This document shows positions 52,223 through 60,598 of a stretch of 64,000 bases of DNA, in pieces; position 1 is the first letter of the stretch, and every line of letters starts with the position of its first letter. The notes beneath the pieces are model-generated. The model saw only the letters and a list, made by a program, of their open reading frames with translations, was not told the origin of the DNA and did not search any database. Made by a program: the position numbers and the translations under genes. The stretch covers positions 1-64,000 of the forward strand of contig JBJELF010000005.1 of assembly GCA_051879015.1 (NCBI GenBank), in the 5' to 3' direction. This DNA comes from JBJELF01 sp051879015 (GTDB taxonomy: Bacteria > Bacillota > Clostridia > Lachnospirales > Lachnospiraceae).

Positions 52223-52268
52223 ATGATGTTGATGGTAAAAGGCATTTTGATTCTATGACCCATCAACA
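52223..52268. repeat. Dispersed palindromic element, copy F
   Basis: Arms TGTTGATGG (52227-52235) and CCATCAACA (52260-52268) around an inner TAAAAGGCATTTTGA. The distal arm includes the last codons and stop of the HprK-like gene, which begins its end at 52253. Confidence 0.7.
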
Positions 52269-53002
52269 CAACTTAATGCCTTATAGGCCATCTCCACGGC
52301 CTCTCTGGAAATTGTACATCCCAGTGAAAATACCGGCAGCTTTGAAAGAATATGTACCAAATCCAATATCTTAATTAAATTTTCTGGCCGTTTTGAACGA
52401 TAAGTCTGATTTAATAACATCGGATAAGCCTGCTCTGCAGTCAATCTCTCAATATGATTTTCTGGTGCCTGATGTAATATTATAATTCCCGCTACCTTTT
52501 CGGAAGTATTCGTATGAAGGGTACTGTCCTTGCCACTGTAAGGTGTCCCATAAACCAGTACTTCTTCCGAGCGCACCGCAAGTAATGGTTTATCATCATT
52601 AATCATAATCACTCTATGCAAATTATCACAGGAATTTTTCTTATTAAAATATTCACGCCACAATCGCGTATGAGTACTCTTTCCCGTACCGCTCGGTGCA
52701 GTAAACAGATAAGCTTTGCCATCCATCGCAATAGCAGAACAATGAAATAATATTACATCGTCCTTGATAATATCCTCACAAATCTTTCGATAGACAGCCA
52801 ATGACTCCAAATAACCAGGGGCACTCAATATCTTTTGGTCTTGATTAAGACCACACACATATTCTCCATAAATTTCTTCTTCTGATATCGAAATAACAGT
52901 TGCAGTGCTGTCTGGCTCAACTACATAATCCTGACAAAGTTTTTCTACAAAAGAGAACTTATTCTCAATGGTATAATTATGTTCCGCTAAACGTATTGTC
53001 AT
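52253..53002 (-). CDS. HprK/PEPCK-like kinase of a RiPP-type locus
   Basis: 249 residues. Walker A SGTGKST at 104-110 (LFTAPSGTGKSTHTRLW), HPr-kinase-like metal/phosphate motif INDDKP at 134-139, followed by VYGTPYSGKD. It resembles the HprK-like proteins of lasso-peptide loci, where one phosphorylates a serine of the peptide, rather than true HprK, because the N-terminal DRTGG-type domain is missing. The start overlaps the nucleotidyltransferase stop by four bases (ATGA). The last residues are encoded by a copy of the dispersed repeat. Confidence 0.88.
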   Translation of the reverse strand: MTIRLAEHNYTIENKFSFVEKLCQDYVVEPDSTATVISISEEEIYGEYVCGLNQDQKILSAPGYLESLAVYRKICEDIIKDDVILFHCSAIAMDGKAYLFTAPSGTGKSTHTRLWREYFNKKNSCDNLHRVIMINDDKPLLAVRSEEVLVYGTPYSGKDSTLHTNTSEKVAGIIILHQAPENHIERLTAEQAYPMLLNQTYRSKRPENLIKILDLVHILSKLPVFSLGCTISREAVEMAYKALSCVDGS

Positions 53003-54231
53003 TCTTTGTCTCCCTTTTTCTTCTGCTTCACTTTCAATATAGCCCCAACCTCCAATCGAACATTTTTAGAAAACAATCCTCTAAAAATTCTTGCGATATA
53101 ACCAATTGGAATGAAGATTGGATATTTGTTGCATATCTCATAATTTTTTTTGATTATATCAGGAGATGTGAAAATTCGCCGTATCATATAAAAAACTTTT
53201 TTTCCAAAGGTTGGCTTTTCATCAAATTGCTTTTTCACTTGGTTGAGCATACTATGTGTTATTGTTCCATAAGTGCCCGAGTCTACAATATATTCAAGAA
53301 TCTGCAATTCTTCCTCGTTCAAGGACAGTGCAGTTGACTTTTTTGGGCAAAGTACCTTATAAGCAAGGAGACGAAGTTCTGCCTCAAATTTTGCAATATC
53401 TAACTTTGTACATTCCTGTTCAATATATGACCAGTTCAAAGAACTTCCTTTTTCTTTTATGTAAACATAGAAATCAGTCAAAGCTCTAAAACCGATTCCG
53501 CCATTCTTATAATGTTTATATGCATGAACTACCATAAAGACATAAAAATCCTCATCTGTAAATTGATAGCCATAATGGGTGCCCTCCATCGGAAGCAGTT
53601 TTTCCTTGATATTTTTATAATAATCATACCATACTGTATATACCTCTGGAACTAGCGTTTTATGCATCTCATAATGATTTCCTGCACTTCTCCAATAGGC
53701 ATCATGATTACTATTTTCTTGATATTCTCCAACTTCATAATTTTGTTCGATAAACCAATCTCGAATTTGACTGCGAAAGGCTTCATCAAACAGAATATCA
53801 TTGTCTCCCATCTGCCTCATGCCATCTGATGGATATAATTCCTTCAAAATGATACCTTTGAGCGGCATATACCAACATCCTATACTCTCCATATAGTTAC
53901 AAATCTCTGCTCGTCCGATATCCAACTGCAAATTTCGCACCATAGACTTTCTCATGGCCTCGCCCCATTTTTTCCAAAGCTCCTCCTGAGAGTTGAGTTT
54001 AATATACTCTATCAATGGCTTCCCTACCGAATTCAACGCCAAATACGTCATTGCCTCGATACTATGCCGACGGGAGGAGCGATAAATCTCCTCCAATCTC
54101 ATTTTTTTTATATAGGAAATTTCTGGACTAACATCATTTAAAATACATCGAAGTAGATACAGCACATCCACAACATTTTGATTTGCCTGTTCCGCCTCTA
54201 TTTTTTTCTGTCCCCTCAATAACTTTCGCAT
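52999..54231 (-). CDS. Nucleotidyltransferase family protein (NTP_transf_5 type)
   Basis: 410-residue uncharacterised nucleotidyltransferase-like protein. The minimal NT-fold motif is clear: MPLKGIILKELYP followed by GMRQMGDNDILF, giving the G-x-D-x-D/L acidic pair that binds metal. The rest is helical with FYVFMVVHAYKHYKNGGIGFRAL, typical of PF14907. Such genes recur in RiPP loci with PqqD and HprK-like proteins; their substrate is unknown. AGGAGAAAAA precedes the ATG. First gene of a four-gene operon. Confidence 0.88.
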   Translation of the reverse strand: MRKLLRGQKKIEAEQANQNVVDVLYLLRCILNDVSPEISYIKKMRLEEIYRSSRRHSIEAMTYLALNSVGKPLIEYIKLNSQEELWKKWGEAMRKSMVRNLQLDIGRAEICNYMESIGCWYMPLKGIILKELYPSDGMRQMGDNDILFDEAFRSQIRDWFIEQNYEVGEYQENSNHDAYWRSAGNHYEMHKTLVPEVYTVWYDYYKNIKEKLLPMEGTHYGYQFTDEDFYVFMVVHAYKHYKNGGIGFRALTDFYVYIKEKGSSLNWSYIEQECTKLDIAKFEAELRLLAYKVLCPKKSTALSLNEEELQILEYIVDSGTYGTITHSMLNQVKKQFDEKPTFGKKVFYMIRRIFTSPDIIKKNYEICNKYPIFIPIGYIARIFRGLFSKNVRLEVGAILKVKQKKKGDKE

Positions 54232-54268
54232 TTTTTCTCCTACTATCAGCTAAATAGCTGTTAAAACA

Positions 54269-54331
54269 ATTCAAACTTCCCATATCCCGATTACTTTTTC
54301 ATCAAAAGCAATCGGGGTGGAAAGTTTGAAT
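54269..54331 (-). terminator. Long hairpin between tkt and the RiPP-like operon
   Basis: ATTCAAACTT.../...AAAGTTTGAAT outer arms and CCCGATT-CTTTT/AAAAG-AATCGGG inner arms. It follows tkt on the minus strand and probably terminates it, though the T tract is imperfect. Confidence 0.6.
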
Positions 54332-54344
54332 GACTCATATGAAC

Positions 54345-54384
54345 GATATTAAGTTCAAAATGCCTTTTAACCCTGGTATCATTA
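54345..54384. repeat. Dispersed palindromic element, copy G
   Basis: TTCAAAATGCCTTTTAACCC core with flanking GATATT and GGTATCAT. It touches the tkt stop codon. Confidence 0.7.
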
Positions 54385-56367
54385 TAATACGCTCTTTACA
54401 GTAGCAACTACATTCTCAACAGTAAAGCCGAACTTCTTGAACAGAGTACCAGCTGGAGCACTTGCACCAAAGGACTTCATTGTAACAGTTGCTCCGTCAA
54501 GACCAACATACTTGCCCCAACCAAAGTCAATCAAAGCCTCAACAGCAACGCGGGCACGTACTTTCTTTGGAAGTACAGACTCCTTGTACTCTGGAGACTG
54601 CTGCTCAAAAATATCCATACATGGCATACTTACCACTCTGACATCAATGCCTTCCTTAGCAAGCTCTGCCTTAGCACCAACTGCCAACTCAACTTCAGAA
54701 CCAGAAGCAATGATGATGGCATCTGGAGTTTCCTTCGTGGAATCTTCCAAAATATAAGCACCCTTCAAAGCTTCCTTGGAAGAGTTTGCATACTGTGGCA
54801 GATTCTGTCTGGTCAATACCAATGCAGTAGGAGTGCGCTTGGAGGTCATTGCGCTGTACCAAGCAGCTGCGGTCTCAGTTGCATCAGCAGGACGAATGAC
54901 ATTAATGTTTGGCATTGCTCTAAACTGTGCCAACTGCTCAATTGGCTCATGAGTAGGACCATCCTCACCAACACCGATACTGTCGTGAGTGAATACGAAG
55001 GTCAATGGAACACCCATGATGGAGGACAATCTTGCCATTGGCTTGGTGTAATCAGAGAATACAAAGAAGGTGGATACAAATGCACGAAGTCCGCCGTGAA
55101 GCATAATACCATTTCCGATAGCGGTCATAGCAAGCTCACGCACACCAAAATGCAGATTGCGTCCAGCATAGTTATCTTTGCTGAAGTCTCCCATACCATT
55201 CATATAGGTCTTGGTGGATGGAGCCAAATCAGCAGCACCACCGATTAAGTTTGGAACCAAATCCTTAATCTTGTTGATCTGCTTTCCAGAAAGGCTTCTG
55301 GTTGCATCTGGCTTGTCCTCATACTTCCAGAAATCTGGAGTATCCAACAACTTCTCTGGAGCATCCTCATCATGATACAAATCCCACTTTGCTCTCATTT
55401 CTGGATACTTCTCGCTGTACTCAGCAAACATCTGATTCCATGCATCTTCTGCACCAGCCATGCCTTCTACCAAGCTGTGATAGTTTGCATATACTTCATC
55501 TGGCACATAGAATGGCTCCTGGCTTGGCCACTCCAAAAATTCTTTCATAGCAGTGATATTATCTGGTCCCAAAGGCTCACCATGAGCACTTGCCTTACCC
55601 TGCTTTGCAGGACAGCCATAACCAATTTGAGTCTTTACTGTGATGAAAGATGGACGGGTGGTATCAGCCTTTGCAGCCTCAATCGCAGCACCAATTTCTT
55701 CCAAATTGTTTCCATCTTCTACAACCAGGGTCTGGAATCCGAAAGCTTCTACTCTCTTTTGTACATCCTCTGTGAAGGCAATGTCAGTAGAACCTTCGAT
55801 TGAAATGCGGTTGGAGTCATAAATTACAATTAATTTGGACAATCCCAAAGTACCAGCCAAAGAAAATGCCTCAGAGGAAATACCCTCCATCATACATCCA
55901 TCTCCGCCCAATACATAAGTATAGTGATCAACTACAGGATATCCTTCCTTGTTAAATACAGCAGCCAAATGTGCTTCTGCCATAGCCATACCAACTGCCA
56001 TACCCATACCTGCTCCCAAAGGACCTGTAGTAGCTTCTACACCAACGGTATGACGATATTCTGGATGTCCTGGCGTCAAGGAGTCGAGCTGTCTAAACTG
56101 CATCAAATCCTCTTTTGTCAAACCATATTCAAATAAATGCAACAAAGAATAAAGTAATGTGGAGCCATGTCCACCGGAAAGAATAAAACGGTCTCTATCT
56201 GGCCATTGTGGATTCTTTGGATTGTGCTTCATGTGCTTGCCCCACAATTCATATGCTACAGATGCACAGCCAAGCGGCAATCCTGGATGTCCAGACTTTG
56301 CTTTCTGAACAGCATCTGCTGCCAAAATACGAATCGCATTTGCTGACATAGTATCAATATTGCTCAT
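54382..56367 (-). CDS. tkt: Transketolase
   Basis: ThDP enzyme of the non-oxidative pentose phosphate pathway, moving two-carbon units between sugar phosphates, and needed to use arabinose and xylose. 661 residues, full length: ILAADAVQKAKSGHPGLPLG, the ThDP motif GDGCMMEG, catalytic-region TGPLGAGMGMAVG, and FVFTHDSIGVGEDGPTHEP. GAGGAGG precedes the ATG, with a promoter and a perfect hairpin in the leader. Confidence 0.97.
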   Translation of the reverse strand: MSNIDTMSANAIRILAADAVQKAKSGHPGLPLGCASVAYELWGKHMKHNPKNPQWPDRDRFILSGGHGSTLLYSLLHLFEYGLTKEDLMQFRQLDSLTPGHPEYRHTVGVEATTGPLGAGMGMAVGMAMAEAHLAAVFNKEGYPVVDHYTYVLGGDGCMMEGISSEAFSLAGTLGLSKLIVIYDSNRISIEGSTDIAFTEDVQKRVEAFGFQTLVVEDGNNLEEIGAAIEAAKADTTRPSFITVKTQIGYGCPAKQGKASAHGEPLGPDNITAMKEFLEWPSQEPFYVPDEVYANYHSLVEGMAGAEDAWNQMFAEYSEKYPEMRAKWDLYHDEDAPEKLLDTPDFWKYEDKPDATRSLSGKQINKIKDLVPNLIGGAADLAPSTKTYMNGMGDFSKDNYAGRNLHFGVRELAMTAIGNGIMLHGGLRAFVSTFFVFSDYTKPMARLSSIMGVPLTFVFTHDSIGVGEDGPTHEPIEQLAQFRAMPNINVIRPADATETAAAWYSAMTSKRTPTALVLTRQNLPQYANSSKEALKGAYILEDSTKETPDAIIIASGSEVELAVGAKAELAKEGIDVRVVSMPCMDIFEQQSPEYKESVLPKKVRARVAVEALIDFGWGKYVGLDGATVTMKSFGASAPAGTLFKKFGFTVENVVATVKSVL

Positions 56368-56403
56368 GTTATTATCCTCCTCTTAAATAATGAAATAAAT
56401 CGT

Positions 56404-56426
56404 AAAACAGATGAACCATCTGTTTT
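56404..56426 (-). promoter_or_regulatory. Hairpin in the tkt leader
   Basis: AAAACAGATG-GTT-CATCTGTTTT perfect ten-pair stem between the tkt promoter and the start codon. A terminator-like attenuator or stability hairpin. Confidence 0.5.
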
Positions 56427-56435
56427 CTGTCCTCC

Positions 56436-56464
56436 ATTATACCAAAGTTTACCTCTTTCTACAA
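56436..56464 (-). promoter_or_regulatory. Promoter of tkt
   Basis: Minus strand: -10 TATAAT (56436-56441), 17-base spacer, weak -35 TTGTAG (56459-56464). Confidence 0.6.
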
Positions 56465-56487
56465 GCTTAAATTTCATTTTTAAATGT

Positions 56488-56513
56488 AGTATTGCATTTT
56501 TGAATGTAATACT
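56488..56513 (-). terminator. Probable terminator of the HD gene
   Basis: AGTATTRCATT/AATGYAATACT stem with a wobble pair, 7 bases after the HD gene stop on the minus strand. The T tract is weak. Confidence 0.45.
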
Positions 56514-56519
56514 CCCCAT

Positions 56520-57149
56520 TTATAATTCCCGCTTTTTGACTTCCTGCCTCACATACTCATTCTGCTTTTTGACCAGCTCATATAACTCTTGAATCTCTTG
56601 CTGCCATTTGATATCTCCCTGCTGCTCAAAACGCACTAATACTTCCGGAATATAATATAAAATATCCTTTTCCGTCTGCCTTACTTTTTTCTGAATCCAG
56701 GCATTATTATCATGATTGTCATCCAAGCGCAGAATCGTAGTCAGATTGTGATATCGGTCTGCCAATTTTATTAAAATTACTGCAGACTTTCCCTCCGTCA
56801 TCAACTTTTTTGCATACGCTGAAAAATTCTGCCCTTTGCTTTTCGTCAAATACTCTACATTTTCCAAAACAGCTTTACCAAATTTTTCCTGTATCAGTTT
56901 TCTTGGACAATCCGTATCCTCCAAAACATCATGCAGCAGCGCACTCACTAGCACCGTCTCTTCCTGCACGCCAATTTGCTTATATAAAATACGATATACC
57001 TGATAGACATGCCCCCAAAAATAATCCACCGTTCCGCCAAATTCTTTTCTTGTCTGTCCCTTATGATAATATTTGGCAAACTGCGCTGCCTCCTTTGTTT
57101 TCGGGGTTCCCCAATCTATCTGTTCCTCTAATGCTCGTAGAATTGACAT
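56520..57149 (-). CDS. HD-domain protein, small alarmone-hydrolase-like (SpoT-type HD only)
   Basis: 209 residues. The metal-binding HD fold of the RelA/SpoT hydrolase domain is visible: AAQFAKYYHKGQTRK, YFWGHVYQVYRIL (histidine ligand), ALLHDVLEDTD (HD pair) and KLADRYHNLTT (ED/N motif). No synthetase, TGS or ACT domain, so it would degrade (p)ppGpp or a related nucleotide rather than make it. GGAGAGG precedes the ATG at 57149; an upstream ATG would add 22 residues without a ribosome site. It lies between the peptide transporter and tkt. Confidence 0.85.
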   Translation of the reverse strand: MSILRALEEQIDWGTPKTKEAAQFAKYYHKGQTRKEFGGTVDYFWGHVYQVYRILYKQIGVQEETVLVSALLHDVLEDTDCPRKLIQEKFGKAVLENVEYLTKSKGQNFSAYAKKLMTEGKSAVILIKLADRYHNLTTILRLDDNHDNNAWIQKKVRQTEKDILYYIPEVLVRFEQQGDIKWQQEIQELYELVKKQNEYVRQEVKKREL

Positions 57150-57236
57150 AATATCTTTATCCTCTCCTGTTGGTTCTTCCGCTGCTTTGATGATTTTTAC
57201 AATTATACAGTCCAAACAATATCAGCCCACCAGTCC

Positions 57237-58781
57237 TCAATGCAGTGCTTCCAGCAATTTTTTTGTATACTCATGCTGAGGATTAGAAAATAATTCCTCC
57301 ACAGTGCCCGTCTCTACAATTTGCCCATCCTTCATCACCATCGCACGGTCACACATCTGATAAATCACATCCAAATCATGGGAAATGAACAGATAAGACA
57401 GCTTTTTTTCAGCGCGCAGCCGATTGAGCAGCTCCATAATCTGAGCCTGCACAGTCACATCAAGCGCCGACACTGGCTCATCAGCGATGATGAGCTTGGA
57501 ATCCAGCATCAGTGCCAAGGCAATACTGACACGCTGACGCTGACCTCCTGAAAGTTCACCTGGATATCGCTTCATATACTCCTCATCAAGACCGACATTT
57601 TTCAGCATATTGACTGCCTTCTCATAACGCTCCTTCGGATTTAACTTTCCCTGGATACGCAGCGGCTCCTGCAGAATCCATCCAATTTTCTTCATCGGAT
57701 TGAGAGCAGAGAATGGGTCCTGAAAAATCATCTGCGGAAGAGCTGAATGATGAATGACTTCTCCCTCATAGGTTTTAACTAACCCTAAAATTACTTTGGA
57801 GAGAGTTGTCTTTCCGCATCCACTCTCACCCACCAGCCCAAGACTTTCTCCCTCATACAGAGAGAAGGAAATATCTTTCAACACAGAATGATTCTCCACT
57901 TTTCCCAATATGCCCTGCTTCTCACGATAATAGGAGCTGACATGGTTCAAGGTTAAAATTGGCTCTCCCGGTTTCTCCATGACCACCGTTTTGGTCTCAT
58001 GATTGGGTATGGATGCCAGAAGCTTTTTGGTATACTCCTCTCTTGGATGGTGAAAAATCTCCTGAATCTCTCCCTGCTCGACCACTCTGCCCTGCTGCAT
58101 AACAACCACTCTGCTGCAAAGCTGGCGAACAACCGCTAAATCATGGGAGATAAACAAAACAGCAATGTTGTATTTTACTGACAATTTTTTCAGCAACTCT
58201 AATATTTGCTTCTGAATCGTGACATCGAGAGCAGTGGTAGGCTCATCGGCAATCAAAAATTTAGGATGATTGGCAATCGCTGCCGCAATCATGGCACGCT
58301 GCCTCATGCCACCGGAAAGTTCATGAGGATAACTGTTGTAAACTCGCTCGGGGTCCGGAAGCTCTGCATCGCGCAATGCTGCCAATGCCTGTTCTTTGCG
58401 CTCCTTTGGATTGAGTTTTGTATGAATCAGTAATTCCTCCTCAACCTGAGGTCCAATCTTCATCACGGGATTCAGAGAGACCATCGGCTCCTGAAAAATC
58501 ATGCTGACGGATCCTCCCCGTAAGCTTCGCAGCTCTGCTTCCGTCATAGCAGCTACATTGACTCCGTCAAATAAAATTTCTCCTTCACTAATTTTTGCAT
58601 ACTCGGATAGAAGTCTCGTCACAGCCAGAGCAGTCATACTCTTTCCTGAACCAGACTCACCCACAATGCCTACGATTTCTCCCTCGCCCACTTGTATCGA
58701 AACTTTGTCCACTACACGTTCCGGAGCACCGTGGTCATAAAAGTCGATGGACAATTGTCGTATTTCTAATAAATTTCCCAT
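57237..58781 (-). CDS. Oligopeptide/dipeptide ABC transporter ATPase, two domains fused
   Basis: 515 residues with two complete ATPase domains in one chain. First: Walker A GESGSGKS, signature LSGGMRQRAM, Walker B LIADEPTTALD. Second: GESGCGKT, LSGGQRQRVS, IIADEPVSALD. This is the DppD-DppF fusion (like GsiA/YejF) for a peptide or nickel-type importer. AAGGAG precedes the ATG at 58781. Last gene of a four-gene minus-strand operon; 13 bases separate it from the permease. Confidence 0.94.
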   Translation of the reverse strand: MGNLLEIRQLSIDFYDHGAPERVVDKVSIQVGEGEIVGIVGESGSGKSMTALAVTRLLSEYAKISEGEILFDGVNVAAMTEAELRSLRGGSVSMIFQEPMVSLNPVMKIGPQVEEELLIHTKLNPKERKEQALAALRDAELPDPERVYNSYPHELSGGMRQRAMIAAAIANHPKFLIADEPTTALDVTIQKQILELLKKLSVKYNIAVLFISHDLAVVRQLCSRVVVMQQGRVVEQGEIQEIFHHPREEYTKKLLASIPNHETKTVVMEKPGEPILTLNHVSSYYREKQGILGKVENHSVLKDISFSLYEGESLGLVGESGCGKTTLSKVILGLVKTYEGEVIHHSALPQMIFQDPFSALNPMKKIGWILQEPLRIQGKLNPKERYEKAVNMLKNVGLDEEYMKRYPGELSGGQRQRVSIALALMLDSKLIIADEPVSALDVTVQAQIMELLNRLRAEKKLSYLFISHDLDVIYQMCDRAMVMKDGQIVETGTVEELFSNPQHEYTKKLLEALH

Positions 58782-58794
58782 CTTTTTCTCCTTC

Positions 58795-59595
58795 CTATGC
58801 ATTTCGCTCTTTTCTGGAATCACCCAGCAGGGACAATCCCAATAACAGTAAAATCATGGTCAATGCTGGAAACAGCATATACCAAGGAGCTTTATAGAGA
58901 TAAGTCTGAGCATCGGACAACATACAACCCAAACTTGCATCAGGAGGCTGCACACCGATTCCCAGATAGCTCATACCTGCTTCCGCCAAAATCGCATTGT
59001 TTAATCCGATCAGTACGGAAGTCAATAAAGTTGAACACACATTGGGGAAAATATGAAAAAAGATAATGCGCAAAGGACTTGCTCCTGCCAGCTTTGCACT
59101 TTTTACATAATCTTTATTGCGATACTTTAAAAATTCACTTCGAGTTACACGGGCAAAACTTGGAATAAATACAATTGCCAGCGCTAAGATTACATTTCGC
59201 TCTCCTGTGCCCAACAAACTGATAATAACCAAGGCAAGCAATACACTTGGAAAGGCTGTTATAACATCATTGATACGCATCAGCAGCTCATCGGCGAAAC
59301 CACCAAAATATCCCGTCAAAGCACCAATTAAAACACCAATGCCGCCGCCCGCCATCACCGTAAAAAAGCTGATACGACAGCTATTCTGCAGCGCACGCAG
59401 CAGACGAGAAAAAATATCACGCCCAAAGTTATCTGTCCCCATCCAGTGGGCAAAAGAAGGCGGCATAAATTTTTCGCTGCCACTCATGGCATCTGGGTCA
59501 TAGGGAAGATACACCAAACTCATCAAAAATAAAAATGCCATCAACGCACATAAGGCTGCGCCGATATAAAAGATAATTGGTTTGTCTTTTTTCAT
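58795..59595 (-). CDS. Peptide ABC transporter permease, DppC/OppC type
   Basis: 266-residue membrane subunit with about six helices. The N-terminal part includes FAHWMGTDNFGRDIFSRLL, a hallmark of the DppC group. The EAA loop appears as SAKLAGASPLRIIFFHIFPN. It follows dppB-like permease by 18 bases. Confidence 0.94.
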   Translation of the reverse strand: MKKDKPIIFYIGAALCALMAFLFLMSLVYLPYDPDAMSGSEKFMPPSFAHWMGTDNFGRDIFSRLLRALQNSCRISFFTVMAGGGIGVLIGALTGYFGGFADELLMRINDVITAFPSVLLALVIISLLGTGERNVILALAIVFIPSFARVTRSEFLKYRNKDYVKSAKLAGASPLRIIFFHIFPNVCSTLLTSVLIGLNNAILAEAGMSYLGIGVQPPDASLGCMLSDAQTYLYKAPWYMLFPALTMILLLLGLSLLGDSRKERNA

Positions 59596-59613
59596 CCGTT
59601 CTTTTTTCCTCCC

Positions 59614-60567
59614 TTAATCATTGTCGGCAGCCACAGAAATTCTTGGATCCAACTTTTGGTACAAAATATCAACCAAATAATTGACTACAATAACCAACAC
59701 ACCAATGAGCACAATGATTGCCTCAACCACAGGGTAATCTCGTCTTCCAATGGAATCCACCAAAAGTCTGCCCATACCAGGAATGGAAAATACACGCTCA
59801 ATAATGATACTGTTCGCTACAATCTCAGCAAGCATCATTCCAAGAAAGGTCAGCACGGGAACCATGGCATTTTTAAGCACATGTACATACAAAACACGGC
59901 TTTTAGAATTGCCTCGACTGTAGGCAGTTCGCACATACAGAGCCTTCATCTCGCGAAGAAGGGAGGTTCGCAGCAGTTTAACCGTCTGCCCGATTCTCGG
60001 CAGAGCAATGGCAATAGAAGGAAAGATTAAATAGTACAAAAATTTTCCTAAATTCTCAGAAGCAGGTACATATTGACCTGGCACAAATAATTTAAGAATA
60101 ATACCAAACAAAAACGTAAATAAAAATCCCATCAAAAAAGAAGGCACCGCCATTGCCACCTGACTGCTCACCGTAATCAGATAATCCGCTGCCTTATTAT
60201 GCTTGCTTGCTGCCAATATTCCTAATGGAATAGAACAAAGAACAATCCATAAAAACGACATTCCTGTCAAGACCGCCGTGACAGAAAATTTATCTCTCAA
60301 AAGTTCTGTCACTGGCTTGTCATAAGTGTAAGAATCGCCAAAGCTGCCGGAAAAAATTCCGACAGCCCAACGAATATACCTCTCAAATAACGGATTATTT
60401 AAACCCATAGATTCCTCCAATGCAGCCACACGCTCTGGCGTAGCATCCGTACCCAGAATAGAAAGGGCAGGACTTCCCGGGATTAGTTCAAAGGCAAAGA
60501 AGGTTAACAGGGTTAATACGACAATTGAAATCACAAGCGACAATGTTTTTTTTAAAAAATATTTCAT
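59614..60567 (-). CDS. Peptide ABC transporter permease, DppB/OppB type
   Basis: 317-residue membrane subunit. The opening KYFLKKTLSLVISIVVLTLL and the loop GSPALSILGTDATPERV are typical; the EAA-like loop is in VRTAYSRGNSKSRVLYVHVL, and the end FSIPGMGRLLVDSIGRRDYP is diagnostic. The ATG at 60567 follows GGAGTAG. It lies 31 bases after the binding-protein gene. Confidence 0.94.
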   Translation of the reverse strand: MKYFLKKTLSLVISIVVLTLLTFFAFELIPGSPALSILGTDATPERVAALEESMGLNNPLFERYIRWAVGIFSGSFGDSYTYDKPVTELLRDKFSVTAVLTGMSFLWIVLCSIPLGILAASKHNKAADYLITVSSQVAMAVPSFLMGFLFTFLFGIILKLFVPGQYVPASENLGKFLYYLIFPSIAIALPRIGQTVKLLRTSLLREMKALYVRTAYSRGNSKSRVLYVHVLKNAMVPVLTFLGMMLAEIVANSIIIERVFSIPGMGRLLVDSIGRRDYPVVEAIIVLIGVLVIVVNYLVDILYQKLDPRISVAADND

Positions 60568-60598
60568 AATATCTACTCCGTATATTTGACCGTATTTA

